Assembly (NCBI GenBank): GCA_024688095.1
Contig: JAILEJ010000151.1
Location: forward strand, 1 to 41,967
Source of the DNA: Butyrivibrio sp.
GTDB taxonomy: Bacteria; Bacillota; Clostridia; Lachnospirales; Lachnospiraceae
Direction: 5' to 3'
DNA: 41,967 nt
Shown here: positions 1-8,575 of the stretch, piece by piece
Position numbering within the stretch: the stretch's first letter is position 1
How the letters are laid out: each line of letters opens with the position of its first letter
Translations under genes and position numbers: made by a program
Notes under the pieces: generated by a model
Database searches by the model: none
Seen by the model: the letters and a program-made list of their open reading frames with translations, nothing else
What the model was told of the DNA's origin: nothing

Positions 1-363
1 CTTGGCGAGAGTATGCAGAAGATGGGATTCATTCCTGAAGCTCAGAATGATATGATTTTTTCTATTATATGTGAAGAACTTGGACTTTTTGGCGCTATTT
101 CCATTATGGCAATGTTTATTCTTCTTATATGGAGGCTTGTAGGCATTGCAGGTAAGGCTAAGGATTTATTTGGATCACTTATAGTAGTAGGCGTTATTGC
201 TCATATTTCAATTCAGGTAATCCTTAATATTTGCGTTGTAACCAATACAATTCCTAATACCGGTATTACATTACCATTTATAAGCTATGGAGGATCTGCG
301 GTTGTTTTCCAGTTGCTTGAACTTGGTCTTGTACTAGCTGTTGCAAGAGAATCAGAAGGATAA
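1..363 (+). CDS. ftsW: FtsW/RodA/SpoVE-family SEDS protein, C-terminal part
   Basis: The frame is open from the first base, so the true start lies upstream and about 120 C-terminal residues are visible. SEDS proteins are multi-pass membrane peptidoglycan glycosyltransferases that work with a class B PBP at the septum or during sporulation. The visible part starts with the family block GES-QK-GF-PEAQND-IF, then EELGL, two membrane segments, and the C-terminal NTIPNTGITLPFISYGG block. It sits directly before ftsQ and ftsZ, which favours FtsW or SpoVE over RodA. Its stop codon (361-363) is 4 nt before the ftsQ start, implying co-translation. FtsW and SpoVE cannot be told apart from this fragment. 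Confidence 0.92.
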   Translation, partial: LGESMQKMGFIPEAQNDMIFSIICEELGLFGAISIMAMFILLIWRLVGIAGKAKDLFGSLIVVGVIAHISIQVILNICVVTNTIPNTGITLPFISYGGSAVVFQLLELGLVLAVARESEG

Positions 364-367
364 AATA

Positions 368-1219
368 TTGGCAAGACGAAGGATAAGGATTAGACGAAGA
401 CCGCGTATTAAAGAAAAGAAGCAGTTTGAAACTGAAGAGCAGGCTGTTTTTCCAAAGAAAAATAAAAATTTTAATATTTTGGAGTTTTCTAAGAGGCATA
501 AAAGAGTTACAATAGGTTTTGTAATTTTGTTTTTGGTATTGATGATAGCCATGATTGGTGCCGGATATGTGTATAATACGTATACAGTCACGAACATTTA
601 TGTAGAGGGAAATACGCATTATACCGATGAAGAGATCATTAACATGGTAATGACAGATGGATTTAGTCATAATTCTGTTTACCTGGCATTTCAATACAGA
701 GATAAGAGTATAGAGAACATTCCTTTTATAGAAAAAATGGATGTTACGATCATGTCTCCTGATACAATTAAGATAAATGTGTATGAGAAGGCAATAGCAG
801 GATATATAGAGTATCTTGGAAGATACATGTATTTTGACAGAGAAGGAATTATAGTAGAAAGTTCTCAGACACCTCTTAGTGATGTACCTAAGGTTATGGG
901 ACTTGAGTTTGATTATGTTGTATTACATGAAAAACTTCCCGTAGAAAATGAAAATGTATTTGAAGAAATACTGGATATTACTCAGTTATTATCAAAATAT
1001 AACCTAAATGCAGAAAAGATTTTTTTTGATAGTGATTATAATCTATATCTTTATTTTGGGGATGTTGAGGTAAATATTGGTACTGATGAAAATATTGATG
1101 AGAAAATCATTGATTTACAATATATTTTACCAAAACTCGAAGGGAAAAAAGGTATTTTGAATATGCAGGAATATACTGGTTCAAAGGATAATATCACTTT
1201 TAAAGAAAAAAACAAATAA
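368..1219 (+). CDS. ftsQ: Cell division protein FtsQ/DivIB
   Basis: A bitopic division protein that joins FtsL/DivIC and FtsB in the septal complex. It has a very basic cytoplasmic tail (ARRRIRIRRRPRIKEKK), one membrane segment (about residues 50-70), then an extracellular POTRA domain opening with V-NIYVEGNTHYTDEEI, followed by a FtsQ-type beta domain. I chose the TTG at 368 because AGAAGGA (354-360) lies 7 nt upstream. A TTG at 341 would overlap ftsW and has no ribosome site, and the first ATGs fall inside the membrane segment. Length is 283 aa, normal for Gram-positive FtsQ. The murG and murB genes often found between ftsW and ftsQ are absent here. Confidence 0.88.
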   Translation: MARRRIRIRRRPRIKEKKQFETEEQAVFPKKNKNFNILEFSKRHKRVTIGFVILFLVLMIAMIGAGYVYNTYTVTNIYVEGNTHYTDEEIINMVMTDGFSHNSVYLAFQYRDKSIENIPFIEKMDVTIMSPDTIKINVYEKAIAGYIEYLGRYMYFDREGIIVESSQTPLSDVPKVMGLEFDYVVLHEKLPVENENVFEEILDITQLLSKYNLNAEKIFFDSDYNLYLYFGDVEVNIGTDENIDEKIIDLQYILPKLEGKKGILNMQEYTGSKDNITFKEKNK

Positions 1220-1227
1220 AAAATTTG

Positions 1228-1256
1228 TTGATAAATTATAAAAAAAATCGTATTAT
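1228..1256 (+). promoter_or_regulatory. Vegetative promoter for ftsZ
   Basis: TTGATA (1228-1233) and TATTAT (1251-1256) are separated by exactly 17 nt, one mismatch from consensus in each box. The promoter lies in the 76-nt gap between ftsQ and ftsZ and would give ftsZ its own transcript with a leader of about 35 nt. Confidence 0.65.
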
Positions 1257-1295
1257 AGCATATAGGAGTTTTAAAGTTATGAAGGAGGAGCTATC

Positions 1296-2615
1296 TTGCT
1301 GGAGATAAAGTCAAATGATGCTGAATCTGCTTGCAAAATCATCGTCGTTGGGGTCGGTGGAGCAGGTAATAATGCTGTAAATAGAATGGTAGATGAAAAT
1401 ATAACCGGTGTTGAATTTATTGGAATTAACACTGATAAGCAGGCACTGCAGTTGTGTAAGGCACCAAAGCTTTTACAGATTGGTGAGAAACTTACAAAAG
1501 GTCTTGGCGCAGGAGCTAAACCAGAAGTAGGTATGAAAGCTGCAGAAGAGAGTGCAGAAGAAATTGCTGCATCTATTAAGGGAGCTGATATGGTATTCGT
1601 TACCTGTGGTATGGGTGGCGGAACTGGTACAGGTGCTGCTCCTGTTGTTGCAAAGCTTGCTAAGGAAATGGGAATTCTTACTGTTGGAGTTGTTACAAAG
1701 CCATTTAGCTTTGAAGCAAGAGTTCGTATGAAGAACGCTCTTTCAGGTATAGAAAATATAAAATCAAATGTAGATACACTTATCGTAATCCCTAATGATA
1801 AGCTTTTACAGATTGTTGACAGAAAGACATCAATGCCGGATGCACTTAAGAAGGCAGATGAAGTTCTTCAGCAGGCTGTACAGGGAATTACTGATCTTAT
1901 CAATGTACCTGCAGTTATTAACCTTGACTTTGCCGATGTACAGACTGTTATGAAAGAAAAAGGTCTTGCACATATTGGTATTGGTTCAGGTAAGGGCGAG
2001 AATAAGGCACTTGAAGCAGTTAAGATGGCTGTAGAGAGTCCACTTCTTGAAACTCAGATTGATGGTGCTACAGATGTTATCATCAATGTATCAGGTGACA
2101 TTACACTTACAGATGCATCAGATGCTTCTAACTATGTTCAGGAGCTTGCAGGAGATGATGTTAATATTATCTTTGGTGCTATGTATGATGATAATATGAC
2201 AGATACATGTAATATTACAGTTATTGCTACTGGTATTGAAGAAAAGGCAAATATGAAGCAGGCTACACAGCAGCAGACAGCTAATGCTACAGCAGCACAG
2301 ATGCCAAAAGCAGGTGTTGGTATGAATAACCTCAATGCAACTGTAAAGCCAGTTACTCCTATACAGCAGATTAATCCTGCACAGAGACAGGCGACTGTTC
2401 ATCCAAATCAGACTACATCAGCACAGTTACAGCAGATGCAGAATTTACAGATGCAGCAGTTACAGCAATTGCATCAGGTACAACAGCAGCAGGTTCAGAC
2501 ACCTGATATATCTGCAGCTCCTAAGCCACAGGTTGGACTTACAAGACCAGCTGAGGTTCGTAGTACAATAGAACCTAAGTCTTTAAAGATACCTGATTTC
2601 CTTCAGAGAAAATAA
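1296..2615 (+). CDS. ftsZ: Cell division protein FtsZ
   Basis: Tubulin-like GTPase that polymerises into the division ring. The tubulin signature GGGTGTGAAP is at about residues 109-118, with the N-terminal nucleotide loop VGGAGNNAVNRM and the T7 loop NLDFADVQTV. After the globular core (to about residue 320) comes a low-complexity, glutamine-rich linker of about 110 residues. The protein ends with the conserved partner-binding peptide LKIPDFLQRK. The start is TTG at 1296, supported by AAGGAGG (1282-1288) with a 7-nt spacer. Length is 439 aa, slightly long because of the Q-rich linker. It is followed by a strong terminator. Confidence 0.98.
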   Translation: MLEIKSNDAESACKIIVVGVGGAGNNAVNRMVDENITGVEFIGINTDKQALQLCKAPKLLQIGEKLTKGLGAGAKPEVGMKAAEESAEEIAASIKGADMVFVTCGMGGGTGTGAAPVVAKLAKEMGILTVGVVTKPFSFEARVRMKNALSGIENIKSNVDTLIVIPNDKLLQIVDRKTSMPDALKKADEVLQQAVQGITDLINVPAVINLDFADVQTVMKEKGLAHIGIGSGKGENKALEAVKMAVESPLLETQIDGATDVIINVSGDITLTDASDASNYVQELAGDDVNIIFGAMYDDNMTDTCNITVIATGIEEKANMKQATQQQTANATAAQMPKAGVGMNNLNATVKPVTPIQQINPAQRQATVHPNQTTSAQLQQMQNLQMQQLQQLHQVQQQQVQTPDISAAPKPQVGLTRPAEVRSTIEPKSLKIPDFLQRK

Positions 2616-2631
2616 ATACAATGTAATTATT

Positions 2632-2660
2632 GGGAAAGCGGAAACGCTTTCCCTTTTTTA
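2632..2660 (+). terminator. Intrinsic terminator after ftsZ
   Basis: A perfect 9-bp GC-containing stem (GGGAAAGCG / CGCTTTCCC) closes a GAAA tetraloop and is followed by a T-rich tail. Confidence 0.92.
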
Positions 2661-2751
2661 TTTCAAATAATTTGTGCCGAAGCACCAAATATATTTAAAA
2701 GATGTAGAATAATTCACGTAATGATGATACAATAATTAGTGTATGTGTATT

Positions 2752-2781
2752 TTGTGTGTACAAAATGAAGTATTCTATAAC
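2752..2781 (+). promoter_or_regulatory. Possible promoter for nrdR
   Basis: TTGTGT (2752-2757) and TATAAC (2776-2781) with an 18-nt spacer lie about 38 nt before the nrdR start. Both boxes deviate from consensus. I saw no convincing NrdR box in this gap. Confidence 0.35.
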
Positions 2782-2818
2782 AGTAGTCTTTTTGCGGAGG
2801 ACAGAAAGAGGTGAAAAA

Positions 2819-3331
2819 ATGAAATGCCCATTTTGTGGTAAAGATGATACCAGAGTTATTGATTCAAGACCAGCTGATGATAATACTTCCATCAGAAGAA
2901 GAAGAGTTTGTGATAATTGTGGAAAGAGATTCACCACATATGAAAAGGTTGAGACTATTCCGCTTATTGTTATAAAGAAGGATAATGTTAGAGAACCGTA
3001 TAACAGAGCCAAAATTGAAGCCGGTGTTTTAAGAGCATGTCATAAAAGACCTGTCAGTGCGGAACAGATTACAAAGATTGTTGATAGTGTAGAGACAGAA
3101 ATCTTCAATCTTGAACACAAGGAAATTCCAAGCAGAATTATAGGTGAGCTTGTAATGGATAAGATAAAGAATCTTGATCCTGTTGCTTATGTAAGATTTG
3201 CTTCTGTATACCGCGAATTTAAAGATGTAAATACGTTTATGGATGAACTTAAGAGCGTACTTAAGAAAGAGGAAGAAGGAATAATCACAGATTCAACTGA
3301 CAAAACAACACCTCTTTTGAAGAAAGAATAA
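2819..3331 (+). CDS. nrdR: Transcriptional repressor NrdR
   Basis: Repressor of ribonucleotide reductase genes that senses ATP/dATP. The N-terminal zinc ribbon has CPFC near residues 3-6 and CDNC near 31-34, followed by an ATP-cone domain (about 48-138) starting V-KKDN-REPYNR-KIE. Starting at ATG 2819 gives 170 aa, close to the family's usual 150-160. The upstream ATG at 2756 would add 21 residues before the invariant MKCPFC start and has no ribosome site, whereas AGAGGTG (2807-2813) precedes 2819. The acidic C-terminal tail is slightly extended. nrdR next to ftsZ is a common Clostridia arrangement. Confidence 0.95.
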   Translation: MKCPFCGKDDTRVIDSRPADDNTSIRRRRVCDNCGKRFTTYEKVETIPLIVIKKDNVREPYNRAKIEAGVLRACHKRPVSAEQITKIVDSVETEIFNLEHKEIPSRIIGELVMDKIKNLDPVAYVRFASVYREFKDVNTFMDELKSVLKKEEEGIITDSTDKTTPLLKKE

Positions 3332-3389
3332 AATACACAGCTTTTTTATGAAAAAATTTAATATCGTGAACGAAGGGAAGGATTGTAAC

Positions 3390-5000
3390 ATGATGAAAAA
3401 GATTTATGGTGGTAGGAAATCTCTATCACTGATACTTGTCTTGTTATCGACACTGACTATTACATTGAGCGGATGTTCAAGTAAAAAGGCAGAGGATTCT
3501 GTAACTCAGGATAGCAATGTGGAGAGTACAAGTGCAGAAAGCACAGATGCATCTCAGGACGAGGCTGGAATAGAGGAGACAGATGATCTTTCAAAGATTA
3601 CTGTTGGTATTCCTCAGGACCTCGATAGTATGGATCCACATACTGCAAATGGTGCAGGTACTAAAGAGATATTGTTTAATATCTACGAAGGACTTGTTAA
3701 GCCTGATGAAAATGGTAATCTTGTTCCTGCTGTAGCTAGTGAGTATACAATTTCCGAAGATGGAACTGTCTATAGTTTTACACTTAGGGATGGAATAAAA
3801 TTCCATGATGGTAATCCGGTTACAGTAGAAGACATTAAGTATTCTATAGAACGTAATGCAGGTACAGATGGAAGTGAGCCACTTGTATCAGCATTTTCTA
3901 ACATATCAAGTGTGAATATAATTGATGATTCACATATAGATATTGTATTAGATCAGGCTAACACAGAGTTTCTTGCTTATCTGGATATTGCCATTATTCC
4001 AGCTTCTAATAGTGATACTGAGGGAAATCCAATTGGAACTGGTCCTTATAAGTTTGTTTCCCGTTCTCCACAGGAGAATCTGATTCTTACAAGATTTGAT
4101 GATTATTGGGGAGATGCAGCATATATCAAAGATGTTACTATCAAGATTGAAGCAAATGCTGATGCAGTAGTAATGGATCTTGAGGGTGGCTCAATTGATA
4201 TGTATGCCAGACTTACTTCAACACAGGTATCACAGCTTTCAGATACCTTCGAAGTATATGAGGGAACAATGAATCTTGTTCAGGCACTTTTCCTTAATAA
4301 TGCAGTAAAACCTTTCGATGATGTAAGGGTAAGGCAGGCACTTTGCTATGCAATTGATCCTCAGACAATAATGGATTTTGTATCTGATGGAAAGGGAACT
4401 GAAATTGGAAGTAATGTCTTTCCTGCATTTACAAAGTATTTTATGCCAGAACTTACAGATACTTATAATCAGGATATAGATAAAGCAAAAGAGCTTCTTT
4501 CTGAAGCAGGCTATCCTGATGGCTTTGAATTTACAATAACAGTTGCATCAAACTATACTCAGCATGTTGATACAGCACAGGTTATTTCAGAACAATTAAA
4601 GGAGATAGGTGTAACTGCCAATATTCAGGAAGTTGAATGGAATTCATGGCTTAGTGATGTTTATACAGACAGAAACTATGAAAGTACAGTAGTTGGTGTT
4701 GATGCATCCACGCTTACAGGTTATGCACTGTTTTCAAGATTTGCATCAGATGCACATAATAACTTTACAAATTATAATAATTCAGATTATGATGCAGCTT
4801 TTGCAAATGCTGTAGCAACAGCTGATGATGACGAAAAGACAAAATATTATAAAGAATGTGAAACTATTCTTGCTGAAGATGCTGCAAATGTTTATATTCA
4901 GGATTTACCTGAGTTTGTAGCTCTTAACAAGAAATATACCGGATATGTTTTTTATCCGCTTTATGTTCAGGACCTTTCTAAAATCCGTCCTGCAGAATGA
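3390..5000 (+). CDS. ABC transporter substrate-binding lipoprotein, family 5 (peptide/nickel type)
   Basis: Extracellular ligand-binding lipoprotein of the importer encoded by the next four genes. It has a lipoprotein signal peptide with lipobox LSGC (Cys29), then an acidic Ser/Thr/Asp/Glu-rich tether of about 35 residues. The SBP_bac_5 fold follows, with typical blocks such as FTLRDGIKFHDGNP, VEDIKYSIER and VRQALCYAID. I start at ATG 3390, 7 nt after AAGGA (3378-3382); an in-frame ATG at 3348 lacks a ribosome site. Mature length suits DppA/OppA/NikA. Ligand class (oligopeptide, nickel, metallophore or opine) cannot be fixed from sequence. No promoter or terminator is obvious in the 58 nt after nrdR. 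Confidence 0.9.
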   Translation: MMKKIYGGRKSLSLILVLLSTLTITLSGCSSKKAEDSVTQDSNVESTSAESTDASQDEAGIEETDDLSKITVGIPQDLDSMDPHTANGAGTKEILFNIYEGLVKPDENGNLVPAVASEYTISEDGTVYSFTLRDGIKFHDGNPVTVEDIKYSIERNAGTDGSEPLVSAFSNISSVNIIDDSHIDIVLDQANTEFLAYLDIAIIPASNSDTEGNPIGTGPYKFVSRSPQENLILTRFDDYWGDAAYIKDVTIKIEANADAVVMDLEGGSIDMYARLTSTQVSQLSDTFEVYEGTMNLVQALFLNNAVKPFDDVRVRQALCYAIDPQTIMDFVSDGKGTEIGSNVFPAFTKYFMPELTDTYNQDIDKAKELLSEAGYPDGFEFTITVASNYTQHVDTAQVISEQLKEIGVTANIQEVEWNSWLSDVYTDRNYESTVVGVDASTLTGYALFSRFASDAHNNFTNYNNSDYDAAFANAVATADDDEKTKYYKECETILAEDAANVYIQDLPEFVALNKKYTGYVFYPLYVQDLSKIRPAE

Positions 5001-5086
5001 TTTGTTACCGGGGAAAACAAATTAAAAATAAAAAATGTTTATAGGTACAAATCGATAAATTTTTAGATTGTGCGAGGAATAAACAA

Positions 5087-6031
5087 ATGAAATATATTAT
5101 CAAAAAGATTCTAATGATGATTCTAACTTTGGTGGTGGTTTCGTTTTGTGTATTCCTCGCTTTTTCATTAATACCGGGAGACCCTGCAACGCGTAAGCTT
5201 GGTACTGAAGCAACACCTGAACTTATAATGCAATACAGGGAAAAGATGGGATTAAATGATCCACTTCTTGTAAGATATTTCAGATGGCTTATTTCTTTTA
5301 TAAAGGGTGATATGGGAACATCCTATTCATATAGCGTTCCGGTAAGTTCAATGCTTATGAATAAGCTTCCTATTACTTTAACGCTTGGAATAATGTCTTT
5401 TGTAATGATGATAGTTATATCTATTCCACTCGGAATATATACAGCAAAGCATGAAAATGGTTATATAGATAAAGTTATAGTGGTTATAAATCAGATTATA
5501 ATGGCTGTTCCGCCATTCTTTTCAGGAATACTTCTTACGTTTCTTTTTGGAATGATATTTAAACTTTTTACTCCCGGAGGATTTGTTTCTTATACTCAGG
5601 ATATGGGAGCATTCTTGAAATATCTTATATTACCGGCTATATCTATTGCACTTCCAAAGGCTGCAATGTCAACTAAACTTCTTAGAGGTTCAGTTATTGC
5701 AGAAGCAGAAAAAGATTATACAAGAACGGCATATAGCAGAGGTAATTCTACAACTGAAGTTTTATACAGGCATGTATTAAAAAATGCAATGATTCCTGTA
5801 ATTACATTTATGGGGATGGCCTTGGCAGATATGATAGCAGGAAGTATTGTAATAGAGCAGGTTTTTAGTATTCCGGGTATAAGCAGGATACTTCTTACAT
5901 CTATAAGTAACAGAGATTATCCTGTTGTTGAAGCTATAATAATGGGAATTGCGATTTTGGTAATAGTTACAAACCTTTTGGTAGATATAATTTACAGAAT
6001 AATTGATCCAAGAATCGAGACAATGGAATGA
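5087..6031 (+). CDS. ABC transporter permease, DppB/NikB type
   Basis: Inner-membrane permease of the same importer. It has an N-terminal membrane segment, the family start block FSLIPGDPA, about five further membrane segments, and the cytoplasmic coupling loop AEKDYTRTAYSRG that contacts an ATPase (EAA-type motif). The C-terminus ends with the usual LVDIIYRIIDPRI. Length 314 aa is standard. GAGGA (5074-5078) lies about 8 nt before the ATG. Its last 4 nt overlap the next permease (ATGA), so the two are translationally coupled. Confidence 0.93.
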   Translation: MKYIIKKILMMILTLVVVSFCVFLAFSLIPGDPATRKLGTEATPELIMQYREKMGLNDPLLVRYFRWLISFIKGDMGTSYSYSVPVSSMLMNKLPITLTLGIMSFVMMIVISIPLGIYTAKHENGYIDKVIVVINQIIMAVPPFFSGILLTFLFGMIFKLFTPGGFVSYTQDMGAFLKYLILPAISIALPKAAMSTKLLRGSVIAEAEKDYTRTAYSRGNSTTEVLYRHVLKNAMIPVITFMGMALADMIAGSIVIEQVFSIPGISRILLTSISNRDYPVVEAIIMGIAILVIVTNLLVDIIYRIIDPRIETME

Positions 6032-6867
6032 AAAAGTTTTTTGATAATATTTTCAGATATAAATCAAATAAGAAAATTAATGGTTATATGGTGGCAGGAA
6101 GTATAATTACAGGTTTAATTATTCTAATGGTCATTGTAGGACTTTTTTATATGCCATATGATCCAACTAAGATGGATTCATCCTGCAAATTACAGGGAAT
6201 ATCTCTTAAACATATCATGGGTACAGATAATATGGGAAGAGATGTATTTAGCAGGGTTATGTATGGCAGCAGAGTAACACTTTTAATTGCTATAGGAACT
6301 GTTACGATGGGCGTTGTAATAGGCAGTATAATAGGTGCTTTTACCGGATACTATGGCGGAATGCTTGATGAAGTATTAATGAGAATAATTGATGCACTGT
6401 TTGCCTTTCCAAGTATACTGCTTGCGCTTGTGTTTGTAAGCCTTTTTGGAACCGGAACATATCAGGTTATTATTTCTCTTGGGATTGCTTTTGTTCCAAG
6501 CTTTGCCAGAATAGTCAGAAGTGAAGTATTAAGATGTAGAAATATGGACTATATTGAGAGTGCCAGACTTCAGGGTGTACCTGATCTACGAATCATATTT
6601 GTGCATATCATTCCAAATACAAAGGATACAATGATTCCTTCAATTCTTATAGGCTTTAATAATGCAGTGCTGGCAGAGGCAGGACTTAGTTATCTGGGTA
6701 TAGGATCGCAGCCGCCATATGCAAGCCTTGGTAAGATGTTGTCTGATGCACAGTCTTATATGTTTACAACTCCAAGTTATGTTCTAAGTATTGGTATGAC
6801 AATTGTTCTTATGATACTTGGGTTTGCATTTCTCGGAGAAGGACTTGGTAAGGACAAACGCGGGTAA
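6028..6867 (+). CDS. ABC transporter permease, DppC/NikC type
   Basis: Second permease of the importer, partner of the preceding gene. It contains the DppC-class segment GTDNMGRDVFSRVMYGSR, six membrane segments, and the coupling-loop motif DYIESARLQGV, followed by the family block LAEAGLSYLGIG. Length is 279 aa. It overlaps the upstream permease by 4 nt and is separated by 15 nt from the first ATPase gene. Confidence 0.93.
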   Translation: MKKFFDNIFRYKSNKKINGYMVAGSIITGLIILMVIVGLFYMPYDPTKMDSSCKLQGISLKHIMGTDNMGRDVFSRVMYGSRVTLLIAIGTVTMGVVIGSIIGAFTGYYGGMLDEVLMRIIDALFAFPSILLALVFVSLFGTGTYQVIISLGIAFVPSFARIVRSEVLRCRNMDYIESARLQGVPDLRIIFVHIIPNTKDTMIPSILIGFNNAVLAEAGLSYLGIGSQPPYASLGKMLSDAQSYMFTTPSYVLSIGMTIVLMILGFAFLGEGLGKDKRG

Positions 6868-6882
6868 ACAGAGAGGTTAAAT

Positions 6883-7680
6883 ATGGCTGATATTATTTTA
6901 GATGTTTCAGATTTGAATATAGAGTTTCATGATCATGATAAGCCGGAAACAGTTGTTTTTGATTTTGACCTGACTCTTGAAAAAGGAGAGATAGTAGGTA
7001 TAGTAGGTGAATCCGGATCGGGAAAGAGCATGAGCGCACTTGCAATTGCAGGTCTTTTAAAAAGACATGCACTTACCAAAACAGGAAGAATAATGTTTGA
7101 TGGTCATGATCTTCTTACCTGCGACAGAGATACTCTCAGAAGTTATCAGGGTGATGAAATAGCAATTATTTTCCAGGAGCCTATGACAAGCCTTAACCCG
7201 GTAAAAAAGATTGGTTGGCAGGTGGAAGAATGTCTTAGGATCCATCATAAGGATATGTCAAAACAGGAACGTAAAGAAAAAGCTGTAAATATGCTTGATT
7301 CTGTAGGAATTCATGAGCCTGAAAAGGTATATAATATGTATCCGCATGAACTCTCAGGGGGAATGAGGCAGAGGGTAATGATAGCTGCAGCAATGATCGC
7401 AGACCCTCAGATACTCATTGCTGATGAGCCTACTACAGCTCTTGATGTAACGGTTCAGGAACAAATCGTTGAACTATTGAGAAAACTCAACAGGGAAAAA
7501 CAAACCTCAATTATTTTTATTTCTCATGATCTTAGCCTTGTTAGCAGACTTTGCCAGAGAGTCCTTGTTATGAACAAGGGATATGTTGTGGAAACCGGAA
7601 AGACTGAGGATGTTTTTAAGAGGCCAAGAGAAGAATATACAAAACGGCTGATTGCAGCTATTCCAAAGATTGATATATAA
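6883..7680 (+). CDS. ABC transporter ATP-binding protein, DppD/NikD type
   Basis: First ATPase of the importer. Walker A GESGSGKS, Q-loop FQEPMTSLNP, signature LSGGMRQR, Walker B ILIADEPTTALD and switch ISHD are all intact. At 265 aa it ends soon after the switch region. The C-terminal extension of about 60 residues (oligo_HPY domain, often with iron-sulfur cysteines) found in DppD/OppD is missing, making the length NikD-like. The ribosome site GAGAGG precedes the ATG. Confidence 0.92.
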   Translation: MADIILDVSDLNIEFHDHDKPETVVFDFDLTLEKGEIVGIVGESGSGKSMSALAIAGLLKRHALTKTGRIMFDGHDLLTCDRDTLRSYQGDEIAIIFQEPMTSLNPVKKIGWQVEECLRIHHKDMSKQERKEKAVNMLDSVGIHEPEKVYNMYPHELSGGMRQRVMIAAAMIADPQILIADEPTTALDVTVQEQIVELLRKLNREKQTSIIFISHDLSLVSRLCQRVLVMNKGYVVETGKTEDVFKRPREEYTKRLIAAIPKIDI

Positions 7681-7703
7681 AATTTGACTGAAATGGGTGT
7701 GCT

Positions 7704-8462
7704 ATGGAAGATCAGGTACTAAGCGTAAAAAAACTAAATGTTTTTTATAAAAACAGGGATGGTAAATTCATAAAAAAGCAGACAAGAAAACAGGTTTTGT
7801 TTGATATTTCTTTTGACCTTAAAGAAGGTGAAGTTCTTGGAATTGCTGGTGAATCAGGTTGTGGAAAATCTACTCTTGTTAAGACTATAGTGGGGATAAA
7901 TAAGGATTATGATGGGGAAATAATTCAAAAGTATCCGGATCCACAAATGGTTTTCCAGGATCCATACGGGTCGCTTAATCCTGCCAAAACGGTTGGATGG
8001 CTTTTAAAGGAACCGCTTAGGGTTGATAAAAACCGTAAATGGACTGAGGAAGAAATGAATGAAAGAGCAAAAACGATTCTTGACAGTGTTGAACTTCCGG
8101 AAAATATGATGGAAAGATATCCTTCGCAGCTTTCTGGAGGACAAAGACAGAGAGTTTGTATTGCAGTTGCGCTAATGAGAAATCCTAAAATTCTTATATG
8201 TGACGAACCTGTGTCAGCACTGGATGTAACCATACAGGCACAGATAATGAATCTGCTTAGAAATTTGCATGATAAACTAAATATATCAATTATATTTATT
8301 TCTCATGATTTAAGAGTCGTATATCAGATAAGCGACAATGTAATGATCATGAAGAATGGACGTATTCAGGAATATGGGGAAACAAAAGAATTATACAGGC
8401 ATCCAAAAGCTGAGTATACTAAGCAGCTTTTGAAGGCTGCAGGAATACGTGGCAGTATCTAA
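7704..8462 (+). CDS. ABC transporter ATP-binding protein, DppF/NikE type
   Basis: Second ATPase of the importer. Walker A GESGCGKST, Q-loop FQDPYGSLNP, signature LSGGQRQR, Walker B ILICDEPVSALD and switch ISHD are all present. At 252 aa it also lacks the oligopeptide-type C-terminal extension, like NikE (268 aa in E. coli) rather than DppF/OppF (about 330 aa). The gap to the upstream ATPase is 23 nt, and only a weak ribosome site is seen. It is the last gene of the importer operon; no clear terminator follows. Confidence 0.92.
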   Translation: MEDQVLSVKKLNVFYKNRDGKFIKKQTRKQVLFDISFDLKEGEVLGIAGESGCGKSTLVKTIVGINKDYDGEIIQKYPDPQMVFQDPYGSLNPAKTVGWLLKEPLRVDKNRKWTEEEMNERAKTILDSVELPENMMERYPSQLSGGQRQRVCIAVALMRNPKILICDEPVSALDVTIQAQIMNLLRNLHDKLNISIIFISHDLRVVYQISDNVMIMKNGRIQEYGETKELYRHPKAEYTKQLLKAAGIRGSI

Positions 8463-8495
8463 AGTATGAAAAATGTAAAAAAATTATAAATGGAC

Positions 8496-8522
8496 TAAAC
8501 TTTATGATTTTTCTTCCGATAT
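8496..8522 (+). promoter_or_regulatory. Sigma-28 (SigD/FliA-type) promoter
   Basis: TAAA (8496-8499) is followed after 16 nt by CCGATAT (8516-8522). The Bacillus SigD / FliA consensus is TAAA-N14-16-GCCGATAT, so only the first G differs (T here). It lies 54 nt before the 146-aa gene below. The organism clearly has chemotaxis genes, so a motility sigma factor is expected. Confidence 0.7.
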
Positions 8523-8575
8523 AAATACTGAAAACAATGATGTTTTTAGTAATTTTCGGAAAGGAGGCCGGGGTT

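Noticed and set aside
341..367. Earlier TTG start for ftsQ overlapping ftsW
   Set aside because: No ribosome site precedes it, whereas AGAAGGA sits 7 nt before the TTG at 368.
2250..2510. CAG-rich stretch in ftsZ
   Set aside because: It is the glutamine-rich C-terminal linker of FtsZ, in frame and followed by the conserved C-terminal peptide; not a mobile or regulatory repeat.
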